Source: Bradyrhizobium sp.
GTDB taxonomy: Bacteria; Pseudomonadota; Alphaproteobacteria; Rhizobiales; Xanthobacteraceae
Assembly (NCBI GenBank): GCA_021732175.1
Contig: JAKFVP010000276.1
Coordinates: 1-38,834 of the forward strand
Length of the DNA: 38,834 nucleotides
Direction of reading: 5' to 3'
Under the pieces are notes generated by a model, which saw nothing but the letters and a program-made list of their open reading frames with translations, ran no database searches and was not told the DNA's origin. Positions 27,918 through 37,276 of the stretch are shown in pieces (positions within the stretch are counted from its first letter, which is position 1; each line of letters starts with the position of its first letter). Both the position numbers and the translations under genes were made by a program.

Positions 27918-29006
27918 ATGAAACGCAGAGATTTTCTGAAAGTCACCGGTATTGGTGCCGCCGGTGCGGCCACGCTTGCCGCACCCGCGATCGCGCAGTC
28001 GGCGCCGGAGCTGAAATGGCGCCTGACGGCCAGCTGGCCGAAATCGCTCGACACGCTATGGGGCGCCGTCGAACTGTTTGGCAAGATCGTTGGCGAAGCT
28101 ACCGACAACAAGTTCCAGATCCAGACATTCGCCGGCGGCGAAATCGTCCCCGGTCTGCAGGTGCTCGACGCCGTGCAGAACGGCACCGTCGAAATGGGAC
28201 ATACGGCGTCCTACTACTACTTCGGCAAGGACCCGACCTTCGCCTTCGGCACCGCGGTGCCGTTCGGGCCGAACCAGCGCCTGAACCAGGCCTGGTACAT
28301 GCTGGGCGGCGGCCGCGAGCTGATGAACGAGCTCTACAAGGGCTACAACTGCACCACCTTCCTCGCCGGCAACACCGGCTGCCAGATGGGCGGCTGGTTC
28401 CGCAAGGAGATCAACACGGTCGACGATCTCAAGGGACTCAAGATGCGCATCGGCGGTTTCGCCGGGAAGGTGATGCAAAAGCTGGGCGTCGTGCCGCAGC
28501 AGCTCGCTGGCGGCGACATCTATCCGGCGCTGGAAAAAGGCACGATAGACGCGGCCGAATGGGTCGGGCCGTATGACGACGAGAAGCTCGGCTTCAACAA
28601 GGTCGCGCCGCATTATTACTTCCCTGGCTGGTGGGAAGGTGGTCCGATGCTGCTCGGCCTCGTCAACATCGAGAAGTGGAACTCGCTTCCGAAGTCGTAT
28701 CAATCCGTGATCGAGCAGGCAGGCCAGACGGCGAACAGCTGGATGATGGCGAAATACGACCAGGCCAATCCGGCGGCGATGAAGAAGCTGCTCGCCGGCG
28801 GCACCAAGCTGCATCCATTCTCGCCGGCGATCATGCAGGCCTGCCTGAATGCCACCAAGGAGGTCTTCGCCGAGACATCGGCATCCAATCCCGGCTTCAA
28901 GAAGGTGCTGGACTCCATCAATTCGTTCACGTCCAACGGCTACCAGTGGTGGCAGGTCGCCGAGCTCGGCTACGACAGCTTCAAGTCGCGCAACCCGCAA
29001 GTCTGA
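27918..29006 (+). CDS. TRAP transporter substrate-binding protein, copy 2
   Basis: The start is ATG 27918 ([20 protein letters not shown]), a twin-arginine signal like that of copy 1; the track's upstream extension is not supported. The protein has 362 aa, the same as copy 1. It shares the blocks [41 protein letters not shown] and [15 protein letters not shown], so the two arose by duplication, with differences along the rest. The ligand is probably a related monocarboxylate. A terminator follows directly. It converges on the dctM/dctQ pair, with 86 bp between the stops. Confidence 0.88.
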   Translation: MKRRDFLKVTGIGAAGAATLAAPAIAQSAPELKWRLTASWPKSLDTLWGAVELFGKIVGEATDNKFQIQTFAGGEIVPGLQVLDAVQNGTVEMGHTASYYYFGKDPTFAFGTAVPFGPNQRLNQAWYMLGGGRELMNELYKGYNCTTFLAGNTGCQMGGWFRKEINTVDDLKGLKMRIGGFAGKVMQKLGVVPQQLAGGDIYPALEKGTIDAAEWVGPYDDEKLGFNKVAPHYYFPGWWEGGPMLLGLVNIEKWNSLPKSYQSVIEQAGQTANSWMMAKYDQANPAAMKKLLAGGTKLHPFSPAIMQACLNATKEVFAETSASNPGFKKVLDSINSFTSNGYQWWQVAELGYDSFKSRNPQV

Positions 29007-29030
29007 TCGCGCTGTCGAAGCCGACTGACG

Positions 29031-29064
29031 AAACCCCGGAGCGCTGCTCCGGGGTTTCGTTTTT
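29031..29064 (+). terminator. Rho-independent terminator after TRAP binding protein copy 2
   Basis: A perfect 12-bp stem (AAACCCCGGAGC / GCTCCGGGGTTT) with a 3-nt loop is followed by CGTTTTT, between convergent genes. It may also serve dctM on the other strand, since the stem is preceded by AAA-rich sequence only in part. Confidence 0.9.
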
Positions 29065-29092
29065 CTGCGAGAGGGCAGGGCAGATGCGGCTG

Positions 29093-30700
29093 CTATTGCT
29101 TCGGCGGCCCCTGGCCGAAATCGATCGGCGGCAACTCGATCTGCGGCACCTCGATCTTGACCTTGCTGAGGTCGACATCGACAGGCTTGTCGAGAAGGGC
29201 GGTGACGGTGATCGGGAATGCGATCACCAGCGCTACCATGATGAGCTGCAGGAAGATCCAGGGCACCGCGCCCCAGTAGATGTCGGAGCTCTTCACCTCG
29301 CGCGGCGCCACGCCGCGCAGGTAGAACAGCGCAAAGCCGAACGGCGGATGCAGGAACGAGGTCTGCATGTTGACGCAGAGCATCACGCCGAACCAGATCA
29401 GCGCCGCATCGGCTCCCACCACGGGGGCGAGGACCTTCTGCGCGATCGGCGCCACCATCGGCAGGATGATGAAGGCGATCTCGAAGAAGTCGAGGAAGAA
29501 CGCCAGGAAGAAGATGAAGACGTTGATGAAGATCAGGAAGCCCCAAACGCCGCCCGGGATCGAGGTCAGATGGTGCTCGAGCCAGACGCCGCCGGAGACG
29601 CCGAGGAACACCACCGAGAAACAGGTCGAGCCGATCAGGATGAACACCACCATGGTGGAGAGGCGCATCGTCGACTCGTAGCCCTGCTTGATCAGGTCGC
29701 GCAGGTCGGGGATGCGTATGGCTTCGACACAGAGCCAGACCACGGCGATATAGACGACGGCGAAGGTAAGCTTGAACCAGATATTCTCGCTGAACAGGAT
29801 TGCGATGATCGCGCCGATGCCGGCCGCAACGATGCCGACGATCATCATCTTCTGGCCGGTGCTGCTCAGGTCCTTGTGGTGAATGGCGGCAAGTACGATG
29901 GCGCCGATCGCACCCATGGCGCCGGCTTCGGTCGGCGTCGCCAGGCCCATCATCATGGTGCCGAGCACGACGAAGATCAGCACCGCTGACGGGATGATGC
30001 CCATCAGGCATTTCTTCCAGAGCGCCCAGCCGTTCAGCGTGCGGGCCTCGATCGGTACCGCCGGCACATGATCCGGCTTGATCAGGCCGAGAAAGAATGT
30101 GTAGCCGGCGAACAACGCGATCTGCAGGACCGACGGCCCCCAGGCGCCGAGATACATGTCGCCGACGGACTTGCCGAGCTGGTCGGCCATCACGATCAGC
30201 ACCAGCGAGGGCGGCACCAACTGTGTGATGGTGCCGGAGGCTGCCAGCACGCCGGTGATGTAACGGATGTTGTAGCCGTAGCGGATCATCACCGGCATCG
30301 AGATCAGTGCCATGGCGATCACCTGCGCCGCCACCGTGCCGGTGATGGCGCCGAGGATGAAGCCGACGATGATGACGGAATAGCCGAGGCCGCCGCGGAC
30401 CGGTCCGAACAACTGGCCCATCGAGTCCAGCATGTCTTCGGCGAGACCGCATCGCTCCAGTACCGATCCCATGAAGGTGAAGAAGGGGATCGCCAGCAGC
30501 AGCTCGTTGGACAGCACGCTGCCGAAGATGCGGCCGGGGATCGCCTGCAGGAAGTTGAGGTCGAAGAAGCCGAGATAGATCGACAGGAAGCCGAACGACA
30601 GGCCGAGCGCAGCCAGCGTGAAGGCCACCGGGAAGCCGATCAGCATGGACAGGATCAGGCCGCCGAACATCAGCGGCGGCATCATCTCCAGCGTAATCAT
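29093..30700 (-). CDS. TRAP transporter large permease DctM
   Basis: This 535-aa membrane protein is the Na+-coupled transport subunit of the TRAP system, with about 12 or more helices. It starts MITLEMMPPLMFGGLILSML. Family features are GFPVAFTLAALGLSFGF near 20, ELLLAIPFFTFMGSVLE near 66, VPPSLVLIVMAD near 163, LATPTEAGAMGAIGAIV near 235 and MQTSFLHPPFGFALFYLRG near 435. It is about 100 aa longer than many DctM proteins, from an extended middle region and a Pro-rich C-terminal tail (IEVPQIELPPIDFG). That size fits the TakM-like subgroup. Its start overlaps the end of dctQ by four bases. Confidence 0.92.
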   Translation of the reverse strand: MITLEMMPPLMFGGLILSMLIGFPVAFTLAALGLSFGFLSIYLGFFDLNFLQAIPGRIFGSVLSNELLLAIPFFTFMGSVLERCGLAEDMLDSMGQLFGPVRGGLGYSVIIVGFILGAITGTVAAQVIAMALISMPVMIRYGYNIRYITGVLAASGTITQLVPPSLVLIVMADQLGKSVGDMYLGAWGPSVLQIALFAGYTFFLGLIKPDHVPAVPIEARTLNGWALWKKCLMGIIPSAVLIFVVLGTMMMGLATPTEAGAMGAIGAIVLAAIHHKDLSSTGQKMMIVGIVAAGIGAIIAILFSENIWFKLTFAVVYIAVVWLCVEAIRIPDLRDLIKQGYESTMRLSTMVVFILIGSTCFSVVFLGVSGGVWLEHHLTSIPGGVWGFLIFINVFIFFLAFFLDFFEIAFIILPMVAPIAQKVLAPVVGADAALIWFGVMLCVNMQTSFLHPPFGFALFYLRGVAPREVKSSDIYWGAVPWIFLQLIMVALVIAFPITVTALLDKPVDVDLSKVKIEVPQIELPPIDFGQGPPKQ

Positions 30701-31239
30701 TGCGTCGGCCTCTCGTACTTGGCGTCGATTACGACGTAGCCCTGCAGCGCGGCGATGCGCTTGATGACCTCAGAGACGCCTTGCAGTGCGAGCATGACGA
30801 AGCCGGCCGGGATCACGAACTTGATGGGCCAGCGGATCAGGCCGCCGGCATTGGAGGAAATCTCGCCGACGGCGTAGGCCTGATAGAAGAACGGCCAGGA
30901 GAGATAGGCGAGCAGCAGGCAGCTCGGAATGAGGAAGCAGAGCGTGCCGATCATGTCGAGCCAGAGCTGGCCGCGCTCCGACAGCATCAGATAGAGGATC
31001 TCGACGCGGACATGCTCGTTCTTCTTGAAAGTGTAGGACGCGCCGAACATGATGACGACGGCGAACATGTACCACTGCAGCTCGAGCCAGGCGTTGGAGC
31101 TGTAACCGAATGCGTAGCGGATCATCGCATTGGCAGCGCTGACGACACAGGCCGCGAGAATCAGGAAATTACAGATACTGCCGAGCTTCTCATTCAGCAG
31201 GTCGATCGCGCTGCTGAGACCTAGCAATGGACGCATCAT
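30697..31239 (-). CDS. TRAP transporter small permease DctQ
   Basis: This 180-aa protein has four predicted helices: LGSICNFLILAACVVSAANAM, LQWYMFAVVIMFGASYTF, MIGTLCFLIPSCLLLAYLSW and FVIPAGFVMLALQGVSEVI. The KKNEHVRVEILY segment after helix 2 is the DctQ hallmark. It forms a complex with DctM in the cytoplasmic membrane. It is the first gene of a two-gene unit, and translational coupling with dctM is likely through the 4-bp overlap. Confidence 0.9.
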   Translation of the reverse strand: MMRPLLGLSSAIDLLNEKLGSICNFLILAACVVSAANAMIRYAFGYSSNAWLELQWYMFAVVIMFGASYTFKKNEHVRVEILYLMLSERGQLWLDMIGTLCFLIPSCLLLAYLSWPFFYQAYAVGEISSNAGGLIRWPIKFVIPAGFVMLALQGVSEVIKRIAALQGYVVIDAKYERPTQ

Positions 31240-31533
31240 TTTCTCCCCGGCGGCCGCGCCGGCACGCCGATGTTCTTTTTGAGCACTGCTACGCCACCGC
31301 GCGCAAAGCGCACGGAGCCGTTACTCACCTGCAGCAGTGATTGCAACGAAAGTCCTCCCCCTCATGCGCTTCGCCGTCTTGGCTGCCCCTAAAGGGAACA
31401 GCGGCCTATCCGGCCGTGCAGGCGTGAGCAGGCCGCACCATTTCAGCGCGCCTTGCCGCCGTCAATGGGAAAAAGGACAAATTGACGCGGGGGTTAGGCG
31501 GTGTACCGGGAATAAACGCCGCCGCCCAAAAAT
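31240..31533. other. intergenic region between moaA and dctQ
   Basis: No gene is supported here; the plus-strand ORF 31337-31831 is mostly antisense to moaA. The inverted repeat CGTCAAT (31460-31466) and ATTGACG (31481-31487) is spaced by 14 nt. A weak hairpin (GGCGGTG...CGCCGCC) near 31500-31524 could end moaA transcription. Confidence 0.35.
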
Positions 31534-32565
31534 TCAGCCGCCGGTCACGCTCATGTGCCGGCTGACGCTCGGCCGATTGTGGCGGCGATCGATGATGAAG
31601 TCGTGGCCCTTTGGCTTCAGCCCAATGGCGCGGTCGATCGCGGCGGCAAGCAGATCGTCGTCCGCAGAACTACGGAGCGGTTTGCGCAAATCCGAGGCAT
31701 CCTCATGCCCGAGGCAGGTGTGCAGCGTGCCGGTGCAGGTGATGCGCACGCGGTTGCAGGATTCGCAGAAGTTGTGCGTCATCGGCGTGATGAAGCCGAG
31801 CTTGCCGCCGGTCTCGGCGACGCGAACATAGCGGGCGGGCCCGCCGGTCGTCTCGTCGAGATCGACAAGCGTGAACTCGCGCGCGAGCCGTGCGCGCATC
31901 AGCGACAGCGGCACATACTGGTCGAGACGGCCTTCGCCGACATCGCCCATCGGCATCACCTCGATCAACGTCAGTGCCATGCCGTTGCCGTGCGCCCATC
32001 GCATCAACGAGGGAATTTCATCCTCGTTGAGATTCTTCAGCGCCACCGCATTGATCTTCACGGCAAGGCCCGCCACACGCGCCGCCTCGATGCCTGACAG
32101 CACCTTGTCGATGTCGCCCCAGCGGGTGATGGCGCGGAATTTGTCGGCATCCAGCGTGTCCAGCGACACGTTGATGCGGCGCACGCCGCAATCGGCAAGC
32201 TCACCCGCAAAGCGCGCAAGCTGTGAGCCGTTGGTGGTGAGCGTCAGTTCGTCGAGCGCGCCGGTCGAAAGGTGGCGCGACAGCGAGCGCACCAGCGACA
32301 TCACGTTGCGACGGACCAGCGGCTCGCCGCCGGTGAGGCGCAGCTTGCGCACGCCCTTGGCGATGAACGCCGAGCAGAGCCGGTCGAGTTCTTCCAGCGT
32401 CAGCAGGTCTGCCTTGGGCAGGAAGGTCATGTCCTCGGACATGCAATAGAAGCAGCGTAGGTCGCAGCGGTCGGTGACCGAGACGCGCAGATAGCGGATG
32501 GTGCGGCCGAACGGATCGACCATCGGACCAGGCAACGCCTGTTCGGAACTAACAACTCCGCTCAT
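31534..32565 (-). CDS. moaA: GTP 3',8-cyclase MoaA
   Basis: MoaA is the radical-SAM enzyme that starts molybdenum cofactor synthesis by converting GTP to 3',8-cyclo-GTP. The 343-aa protein has the SAM cluster motif [11 protein letters not shown] near residue 33. The second 4Fe-4S site is in the C-terminal half ([14 protein letters not shown] and TCLG). The conserved GG at the extreme C-terminus is present, as is the GGEPLVRR segment. AGGTGA precedes the ATG. No other moa gene is adjacent, so it is not part of a Moco operon here. Confidence 0.95.
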   Translation of the reverse strand: MSGVVSSEQALPGPMVDPFGRTIRYLRVSVTDRCDLRCFYCMSEDMTFLPKADLLTLEELDRLCSAFIAKGVRKLRLTGGEPLVRRNVMSLVRSLSRHLSTGALDELTLTTNGSQLARFAGELADCGVRRINVSLDTLDADKFRAITRWGDIDKVLSGIEAARVAGLAVKINAVALKNLNEDEIPSLMRWAHGNGMALTLIEVMPMGDVGEGRLDQYVPLSLMRARLAREFTLVDLDETTGGPARYVRVAETGGKLGFITPMTHNFCESCNRVRITCTGTLHTCLGHEDASDLRKPLRSSADDDLLAAAIDRAIGLKPKGHDFIIDRRHNRPSVSRHMSVTGG

Positions 32566-32675
32566 TCACCTGTACCGGCTTGACGCGTTTGCGGGGCATT
32601 TGCCCCGTCGCCCCCGTAACACAATCTAGGCAGGTTGCAACGCACTCACAATCGGGGCGGTCCCGGAAGCGCGGC

Positions 32676-33131
32676 TCAGCGCGCGGGCGGGGCGCTGGGA
32701 TTGGGGAACGGCGACGCTGATGGGGCTGGGGTCGTGGCCGGCTTCGGTGTCGGTCGTTTGGGCTTGGCGCGGACCGGCTTGGGCGGCGGGCCCGCCGGCT
32801 TCAGTTCCGCAATGACGGGATTGGGATCGATGGTGGTGGAGGCCGGTGTACTGAAATCGCCGGGATTCTGGATCACCTGCACCGGCACGGTGGCGGGCTG
32901 GAACTTGTCCATCGTGAAGGTCACGGAGAAGCCGGCCTCGCCTGGGGGGATACTGATGGAGCAGGGGGTCTTGCAGCTCCGTCCGGTCGACGTGCGGGCT
33001 TCCGCGCCCGACGGGATGGAGTCGAGGTTCACCTGCACCGGCGGCGGCGTGGACTTGAAGGTGTCGAACGAAAACGAGGAGCAGCCGGCGAGGCTCACTC
33101 CCGCGAGGGCGATAACGAAGACACGACGCAT
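32676..33131 (-). CDS. lipoprotein with PEGA-like domain
   Basis: The start was set at the ATG at 33131 (MRRVFVIALAGVSLAGCSS), 151 aa. The lipobox LAGC puts the lipidated Cys near residue 17. The middle reads VNLDSIPSGAEARTSTGRSC followed by KTPCSISIPPGE, like a PEGA surface-binding domain with a possible disulfide. The C-terminal third is rich in Pro, Lys and Ala (PKPVRAKPKRPTPKPATTP), as in wall-spanning linkers. It is probably anchored in the inner or outer membrane and faces the periplasm. The target is unknown. Confidence 0.72.
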   Translation of the reverse strand: MRRVFVIALAGVSLAGCSSFSFDTFKSTPPPVQVNLDSIPSGAEARTSTGRSCKTPCSISIPPGEAGFSVTFTMDKFQPATVPVQVIQNPGDFSTPASTTIDPNPVIAELKPAGPPPKPVRAKPKRPTPKPATTPAPSASPFPNPSAPPAR

Positions 33132-33262
33132 GACCGTCACTCAAATTGCGGCGAACTGCCACAATCCCCGCGGCCACCTTAGGAGCGCCGATAAATACCG
33201 GCAAAGCTATAGTTAATTGATGGTTAACGGCCAAAGCTCACAGGGAGCCTAGGAAAATCTGC

Positions 33263-33943
33263 CTATCCGGTTGATTTGAGCAGACTTTCGACCGCCCGCG
33301 GCAGGTCCCTCATATGGTCGATCAGCCGGTCCGGATTTAGCTCGGCGATGGGTGTGTCGGTATAGCCGAACGAGACCCCCACCACGGAAATCCCGGCCCG
33401 GCGGGCCGCGCCGATGTCGGTTCCGGAATCCCCGACCATGACTGAGGCTGACGACTGCCCGCCGGCGCGGGCGATGGTCTGATGCAGGATGGCGGGATCG
33501 GGCTTGGCCACGCCGAACGTATCGGCGCCGCAGATCGCCGCGAACCGCCGGCTCATGTCGAGACGGTCGAGCAGCAGCTTCGACAGCCATTCGAGCTTGT
33601 TGGTGCAGACCGCAAAGCGGTAGCCACGGCTCTGGAGATCATCGAGCGCGGCGTCGAGGCCTTCGAACGGGCGCGACTCGTCGGCGATGTGCTCGGCGTA
33701 ATAATCGATGAAATCGCGCGTCAGGCGGTTGAGCTCCTCGACGCTGACATTGCGGCCTTCCACTTCGAGGCCGCGCTCGATCAGCTTGCGCGCACCGGCG
33801 CCGATCATGTTGCGCGCCGAAGCGAGCGGGACGGGCGGCAGGCCCTCGCGGTCGAGCACGTAGTTGAGGGCGTTGATCAGGTCCGGCGCGGTGTCGACCA
33901 GTGTGCCGTCGAGATCGAATACGACAATGCGGGGATAGGCCAT
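33263..33943 (-). CDS. gph: phosphoglycolate phosphatase (HAD family)
   Basis: The 226-aa protein starts at ATG 33943 (MAYPRIVVFDLDGTLVDTAP); the track's start at 34297 runs across the divergent rpiA gene and is wrong. HAD motifs: DLDGTLVDT with the nucleophile Asp (residue 10), CTNKLEW with motif II Thr near 111, KPDPAILHQT with motif III Lys near 150, and VGDSGTDIGAAR (motif IV) near 170. It hydrolyses 2-phosphoglycolate, formed by DNA repair or Rubisco oxygenation. It diverges from rpiA with about 160 bp between them. Confidence 0.9.
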   Translation of the reverse strand: MAYPRIVVFDLDGTLVDTAPDLINALNYVLDREGLPPVPLASARNMIGAGARKLIERGLEVEGRNVSVEELNRLTRDFIDYYAEHIADESRPFEGLDAALDDLQSRGYRFAVCTNKLEWLSKLLLDRLDMSRRFAAICGADTFGVAKPDPAILHQTIARAGGQSSASVMVGDSGTDIGAARRAGISVVGVSFGYTDTPIAELNPDRLIDHMRDLPRAVESLLKSTG

Positions 33944-34105
33944 GGGTGCAGTCGCTATCGGTCCGAGGCGGGTCCTGCAAGTGGGGAGGCGTGAAATCGC
34001 TGTAAAACCTGCCTTTTTGCTCCGGATAGGGCGTTTTCGGCGCTGTTCCCCGGGCGAAAACGACGCTAGATATCCCGCCCAGCAGGGGCCGGGAGCATTG
34101 CCAAC

Positions 34106-34804
34106 GTGGACATGGAAGCACTTAAGCGGCAGGCCGCGGCACGCGCGCTGGAGCAGGTCCAGGGCGGCATGAAGCTTGGGCTTGGTACCGGCTCGACGGC
34201 GCGGCACTTCGTCGACCTCCTGGGCGAGAAGGTCCGCGCTGGCATGAAGGTGGTGGGCGTGCCGACCTCGGAAGCGACCCGTCTGCAGGCCGAGCAATGC
34301 GGCATTGCCCTGACCACGCTCGACGAGGTCGACCGGCTGGACCTCACCGTCGATGGCGCCGATGAAGTCGATCCGGCGCTCGACCTGATCAAGGGCGGGG
34401 GTGGGGCGCTGCTCCGGGAAAAGATTGTCGCCGCCGCATCGGATCGCATGATCGTGATCGCCGACGAGACCAAATGGGTCGATGCGCTCGGCCGCTTCCC
34501 CCTACCTGTAGAGGTGGTGCCATTTGGGCTTGGCGCCACGAAACGGGCCATCGAACGGGCATTTGCGGCGGCCGGCGTTTCCGGGCAAATGGTGCTCCGG
34601 AAGGGCAAGGATGGCCACGTTTTTGTCACCGATAGTGGCCACTGGATCATCGACGGCCATCTCGGCCGGATCGCTGACGTGCCGCGCCTGGCCGGTCTGT
34701 TGAATGCGATCCCGGGCGTGGTGGAGAGCGGACTTTTTGTCGGTCTCGCCAGCACGGTGATCCTGGCAGGTGCAAACGGAATTCGCGTTGTTGAGCGGCG
34801 GTAA
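34106..34804 (+). CDS. rpiA: ribose-5-phosphate isomerase A
   Basis: RpiA interconverts ribose-5-phosphate and ribulose-5-phosphate. The 232-aa protein has [19 protein letters not shown] near residue 25, VPTSEAT near 48, the catalytic [25 protein letters not shown] near 80-105, and DETKWVD near 120. It begins at GTG 34106 with GGGAG about 10 nt upstream; ATG 34112 is an alternative giving two residues fewer. It heads a same-strand run with the DUF2059 protein and gor, spaced 24 and 32 nt. Confidence 0.95.
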   Translation: MDMEALKRQAAARALEQVQGGMKLGLGTGSTARHFVDLLGEKVRAGMKVVGVPTSEATRLQAEQCGIALTTLDEVDRLDLTVDGADEVDPALDLIKGGGGALLREKIVAAASDRMIVIADETKWVDALGRFPLPVEVVPFGLGATKRAIERAFAAAGVSGQMVLRKGKDGHVFVTDSGHWIIDGHLGRIADVPRLAGLLNAIPGVVESGLFVGLASTVILAGANGIRVVERR

Positions 34805-34828
34805 CGCCTGATATCGAGGAGAACTGGA

Positions 34829-35383
34829 ATGAAGCGTTTCACGGGAATCTTGTCGGCGGCAGGTCTTGCAGCCACGTTCGCGCTGGTTGGCGCTCCCGCC
34901 GTGGCACAGGCACCGAAGCAGGGCGCTGCGCCCGCAGCGCCGCAGACACAGCCGCTCAAGCCGGCTTCGCCCGCCGCACTCGCGGCGGCCAGGGAAATAC
35001 TGGCGATGAAGAACGCCTCGGCGATGTATCAGTCGGCCGTTCCCAACATCGTGGAGCAGACCAAGAACGCGCTGATCCAGCAGAACCTCAACTACCAGAA
35101 GGACCTCAACGAGGTTGCGCCTGCGGTCGCCAAGAATCTCGCCGGCCGCGAGAAGGAGATTGGCGAAGGCATGGCGCAGGTCTATGCCAACGAATTCTCC
35201 GAGCAGGAGCTCAAGGATCTCGTCACCTTCTACAAGACCCCGCTGGGACAGAAGCTGCTGATCGCCGAGCCGCGTGCGATCCAGTTCAGCATGGGGTACA
35301 TGAACCAGTGGGCGCTGCAGTTTGCGGGCACCGTGAACGAGGAATTCCGCAAAGAGATGAAGAACCGCAACAAGCCGATCTGA
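34829..35383 (+). CDS. DUF2059 domain-containing secreted protein
   Basis: The 184-aa product has a signal peptide (MKRFTGILSAAGLAATFALV, cut after VAQA near residue 28). An Ala/Pro-rich stretch follows. The DUF2059 helical domain runs from about 50 to 175: EILAMKNASAMYQSAVPNIV, MAQVYANEFSEQELKDLVTF and YKTPLGQKLL. It is exported to the periplasm; no function is established for the domain. It lies between rpiA and gor, an order I recall as conserved in related genomes. AGGAGA precedes the ATG. Confidence 0.88.
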   Translation: MKRFTGILSAAGLAATFALVGAPAVAQAPKQGAAPAAPQTQPLKPASPAALAAAREILAMKNASAMYQSAVPNIVEQTKNALIQQNLNYQKDLNEVAPAVAKNLAGREKEIGEGMAQVYANEFSEQELKDLVTFYKTPLGQKLLIAEPRAIQFSMGYMNQWALQFAGTVNEEFRKEMKNRNKPI

Positions 35384-35415
35384 CGCCGGCTGACGGAAGA
35401 AGGGGCGGAGCGGCC

Positions 35416-36801
35416 ATGGCTGAGTACGACGTCGATCTCTTCGTGATCGGAGGCGGCTCGGGCGGGGTGCGCGCCGCCCGCATCGCGGCGGGCTACGGCG
35501 CCAGGGTGATGGTCGCCGAAGAGTACCGGATGGGCGGCACCTGCGTGATCCGCGGCTGCGTGCCGAAGAAGCTGTTCGTGATCGGCTCGCATGTCCATCA
35601 GGAGATCGAGGACGCCGCTGGCTTCGGCTGGACCATTCCGCCGGCGACGTTCGACTGGCCGACGCTGATCCGCAACAAGGACAAGGAGATCGCACGGCTG
35701 GAAGCGGCCTACACCGCCAATGTCGAAAAGTCCGGCGCGCAGATCGTCAAGAGCCGCGCGGTGTTCGAGGGCCCGCACACACTGCTTCTTGCCGACGGCA
35801 AGAAGGTGACCGCGAAATACGTGCTGATCGCCACCGGCGGCCGGCCCAATCACGGCGCGGAAATTCCAGGGATCGAGCACGTCATCTCCTCCGACGAGGC
35901 GTTCCATCTGGCGCAATTGCCGAAGCGCGTGGTGGTGCAGGGCGGCGGCTATATCGCGCTCGAATTCGCCGGCATCTTCGCAGGCTATGGCAGCGACGTG
36001 ACGCTGGTCTACCGCGGCGAGAACATCCTGCGCGGCTTTGACGACGACGTCCGCGCCCATGTGCGCAAGGAGATGGAGAAGCGCGGCATCACCATCATCA
36101 CCGGCTGCACCATTGATCGCGTCGAAAAGCACGGCAAGGAATTCACGACGCATCTGTCTGGTGGATCGAGCCTTGCCTCCGACCAGGTGATGTTCGCGAT
36201 CGGCCGTCACCCCAACGTCGCCAATCTCGGCCTCGAGAAAGCGGGCGTTGCCATCAATCCGAAGAACGGCGGCATCGCCACCGACGAGTGGTCGAAGACC
36301 TCGGTGCCGCACATCTACGCCATCGGCGACGTCACCCATCGCATCAACCTGACGCCGGTCGCGATCCGCGAGGGCCATGCCTTTGCCGACACCGTGTTCG
36401 GCAAGCGGCCGGTCGAGGTCGACCACGCCAACATCCCGACTGCGGTGTTCTCGCAGCCGGAGGTCGGCACGGTGGGCCTCAGCGAGGCCGAGGCGCGCGC
36501 CAAATACAGCCACGTCGACATCTACAAGGCCGACTTCCGGCCGATCAAGGCGACGATGTCGGGCCGAGACACCCGCGTCCTGATGAAGCTCGTGGTCGAC
36601 GGCACCAGCGATCGCGTGCTCGGCTGTCACATCGTCGGCGATGCCGCCGCCGAGATCATCCAGGCGGTCGCCATCGCGGTGAAGATGAAGGCGACCAAGG
36701 CCGATTTCGACGCCACCATGGCGTTGCATCCGACTGCGGCCGAAGAGCTCGTCACCATGCGCACGCCGACGGCGCGCCACGTCCGCCAGGCGGCGGAATA
36801 A
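35416..36801 (+). CDS. gor: glutathione-disulfide reductase
   Basis: This 461-aa flavoprotein reduces oxidised glutathione with NADPH. The start is ATG 35416 (MAEYDVDLFVIGGGSGGVRA), with GGAG before it. The FAD motif is GGGSGG, the redox disulfide GGTCVIRGCVPKKL near residue 40, the second Rossmann GGGYIALEFAGIFAGYGSDV near 175 and the FAD/NADPH segment IYAIGDVTHRINLTP near 300. The C-terminal catalytic His is in LHPTAAEELVTM near 440. The length fits the family. It is downstream of rpiA and DUF2059 on the same strand. Confidence 0.95.
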   Translation: MAEYDVDLFVIGGGSGGVRAARIAAGYGARVMVAEEYRMGGTCVIRGCVPKKLFVIGSHVHQEIEDAAGFGWTIPPATFDWPTLIRNKDKEIARLEAAYTANVEKSGAQIVKSRAVFEGPHTLLLADGKKVTAKYVLIATGGRPNHGAEIPGIEHVISSDEAFHLAQLPKRVVVQGGGYIALEFAGIFAGYGSDVTLVYRGENILRGFDDDVRAHVRKEMEKRGITIITGCTIDRVEKHGKEFTTHLSGGSSLASDQVMFAIGRHPNVANLGLEKAGVAINPKNGGIATDEWSKTSVPHIYAIGDVTHRINLTPVAIREGHAFADTVFGKRPVEVDHANIPTAVFSQPEVGTVGLSEAEARAKYSHVDIYKADFRPIKATMSGRDTRVLMKLVVDGTSDRVLGCHIVGDAAAEIIQAVAIAVKMKATKADFDATMALHPTAAEELVTMRTPTARHVRQAAE

Positions 36802-36830
36802 AGGCGGCCGGTCGGGTGGCGGGAGCTTTG

Positions 36831-37193
36831 ATGGTCGACGACGACGAGCCGAGCGAAGAGGTCGACCCCAGCGCGGAGATCGCGATGATCGAGGCCCGGC
36901 TCGAGCACCTTGCCGAGGTGTCCGAGCGTTGCCGCAAGATCATTCTGTTCTCCAAGGCGGCGATTGCGGGCGGCGCTGCGCTGCTGCTGGTGATGCTGTT
37001 CGGCGTGTTCGGCTCCGACCAGGTCGTCGCCATCGGATCGATCGCCGCCGTGCTGGGCGGCATCGTCTCGCTCGGCTCCAATTTCAGCACGCTGCAACAG
37101 ACCACGGAAGCGATCGGCAAGGCCGAGGCGCTGCGCAGGGAGTTGATCGGCCGGATCGAGCTCCGCCTCGTCGGCGGCAGCACGCTGCACTGA
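36831..37193 (+). CDS. small membrane protein with coiled-coil flanks, unknown function
   Basis: The 120-aa product starts at ATG 36831 (MVDDDEPSEEVDPSAEIAMI), with GGGAG before it. It was hidden in the track inside a longer antisense-like frame. It has an acidic N-terminus and a helix with likely coiled coil (IAMIEARLEHLAEVSERCRK). Two membrane helices follow (IAGGAALLLVMLFGVFG and VVAIGSIAAVLGGIVSLGS). A second helical stretch (TEAIGKAEALRRELIGRIEL) closes the protein. I do not recognise a named family. It follows gor by 29 nt and is probably co-transcribed. Confidence 0.7.
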   Translation: MVDDDEPSEEVDPSAEIAMIEARLEHLAEVSERCRKIILFSKAAIAGGAALLLVMLFGVFGSDQVVAIGSIAAVLGGIVSLGSNFSTLQQTTEAIGKAEALRRELIGRIELRLVGGSTLH

Positions 37194-37276
37194 GCCGATG
37201 GTTCGCCGCAATTTCGCGGCTCCCGGTTAATCAATTAGACAGATCAAGGTGATACCTCGGACCTCTGAGGCATCGC

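Noticed and set aside
28056-30452. 798-aa minus-strand ORF across TRAP genes
   Set aside because: It is an out-of-frame and antisense shadow of dctM and the second binding protein.
31337-31831. 164-aa plus-strand ORF near moaA
   Set aside because: More than half is antisense to moaA and the rest lacks motifs.
33944-34297. N-terminal extension of gph in the ORF track
   Set aside because: It runs through the divergent rpiA start; the HAD family begins at MAYPRIVVFDLDG.
35230-36780. 516-aa minus-strand ORF over gor
   Set aside because: Antisense to glutathione reductase, whose motifs are complete on the plus strand.
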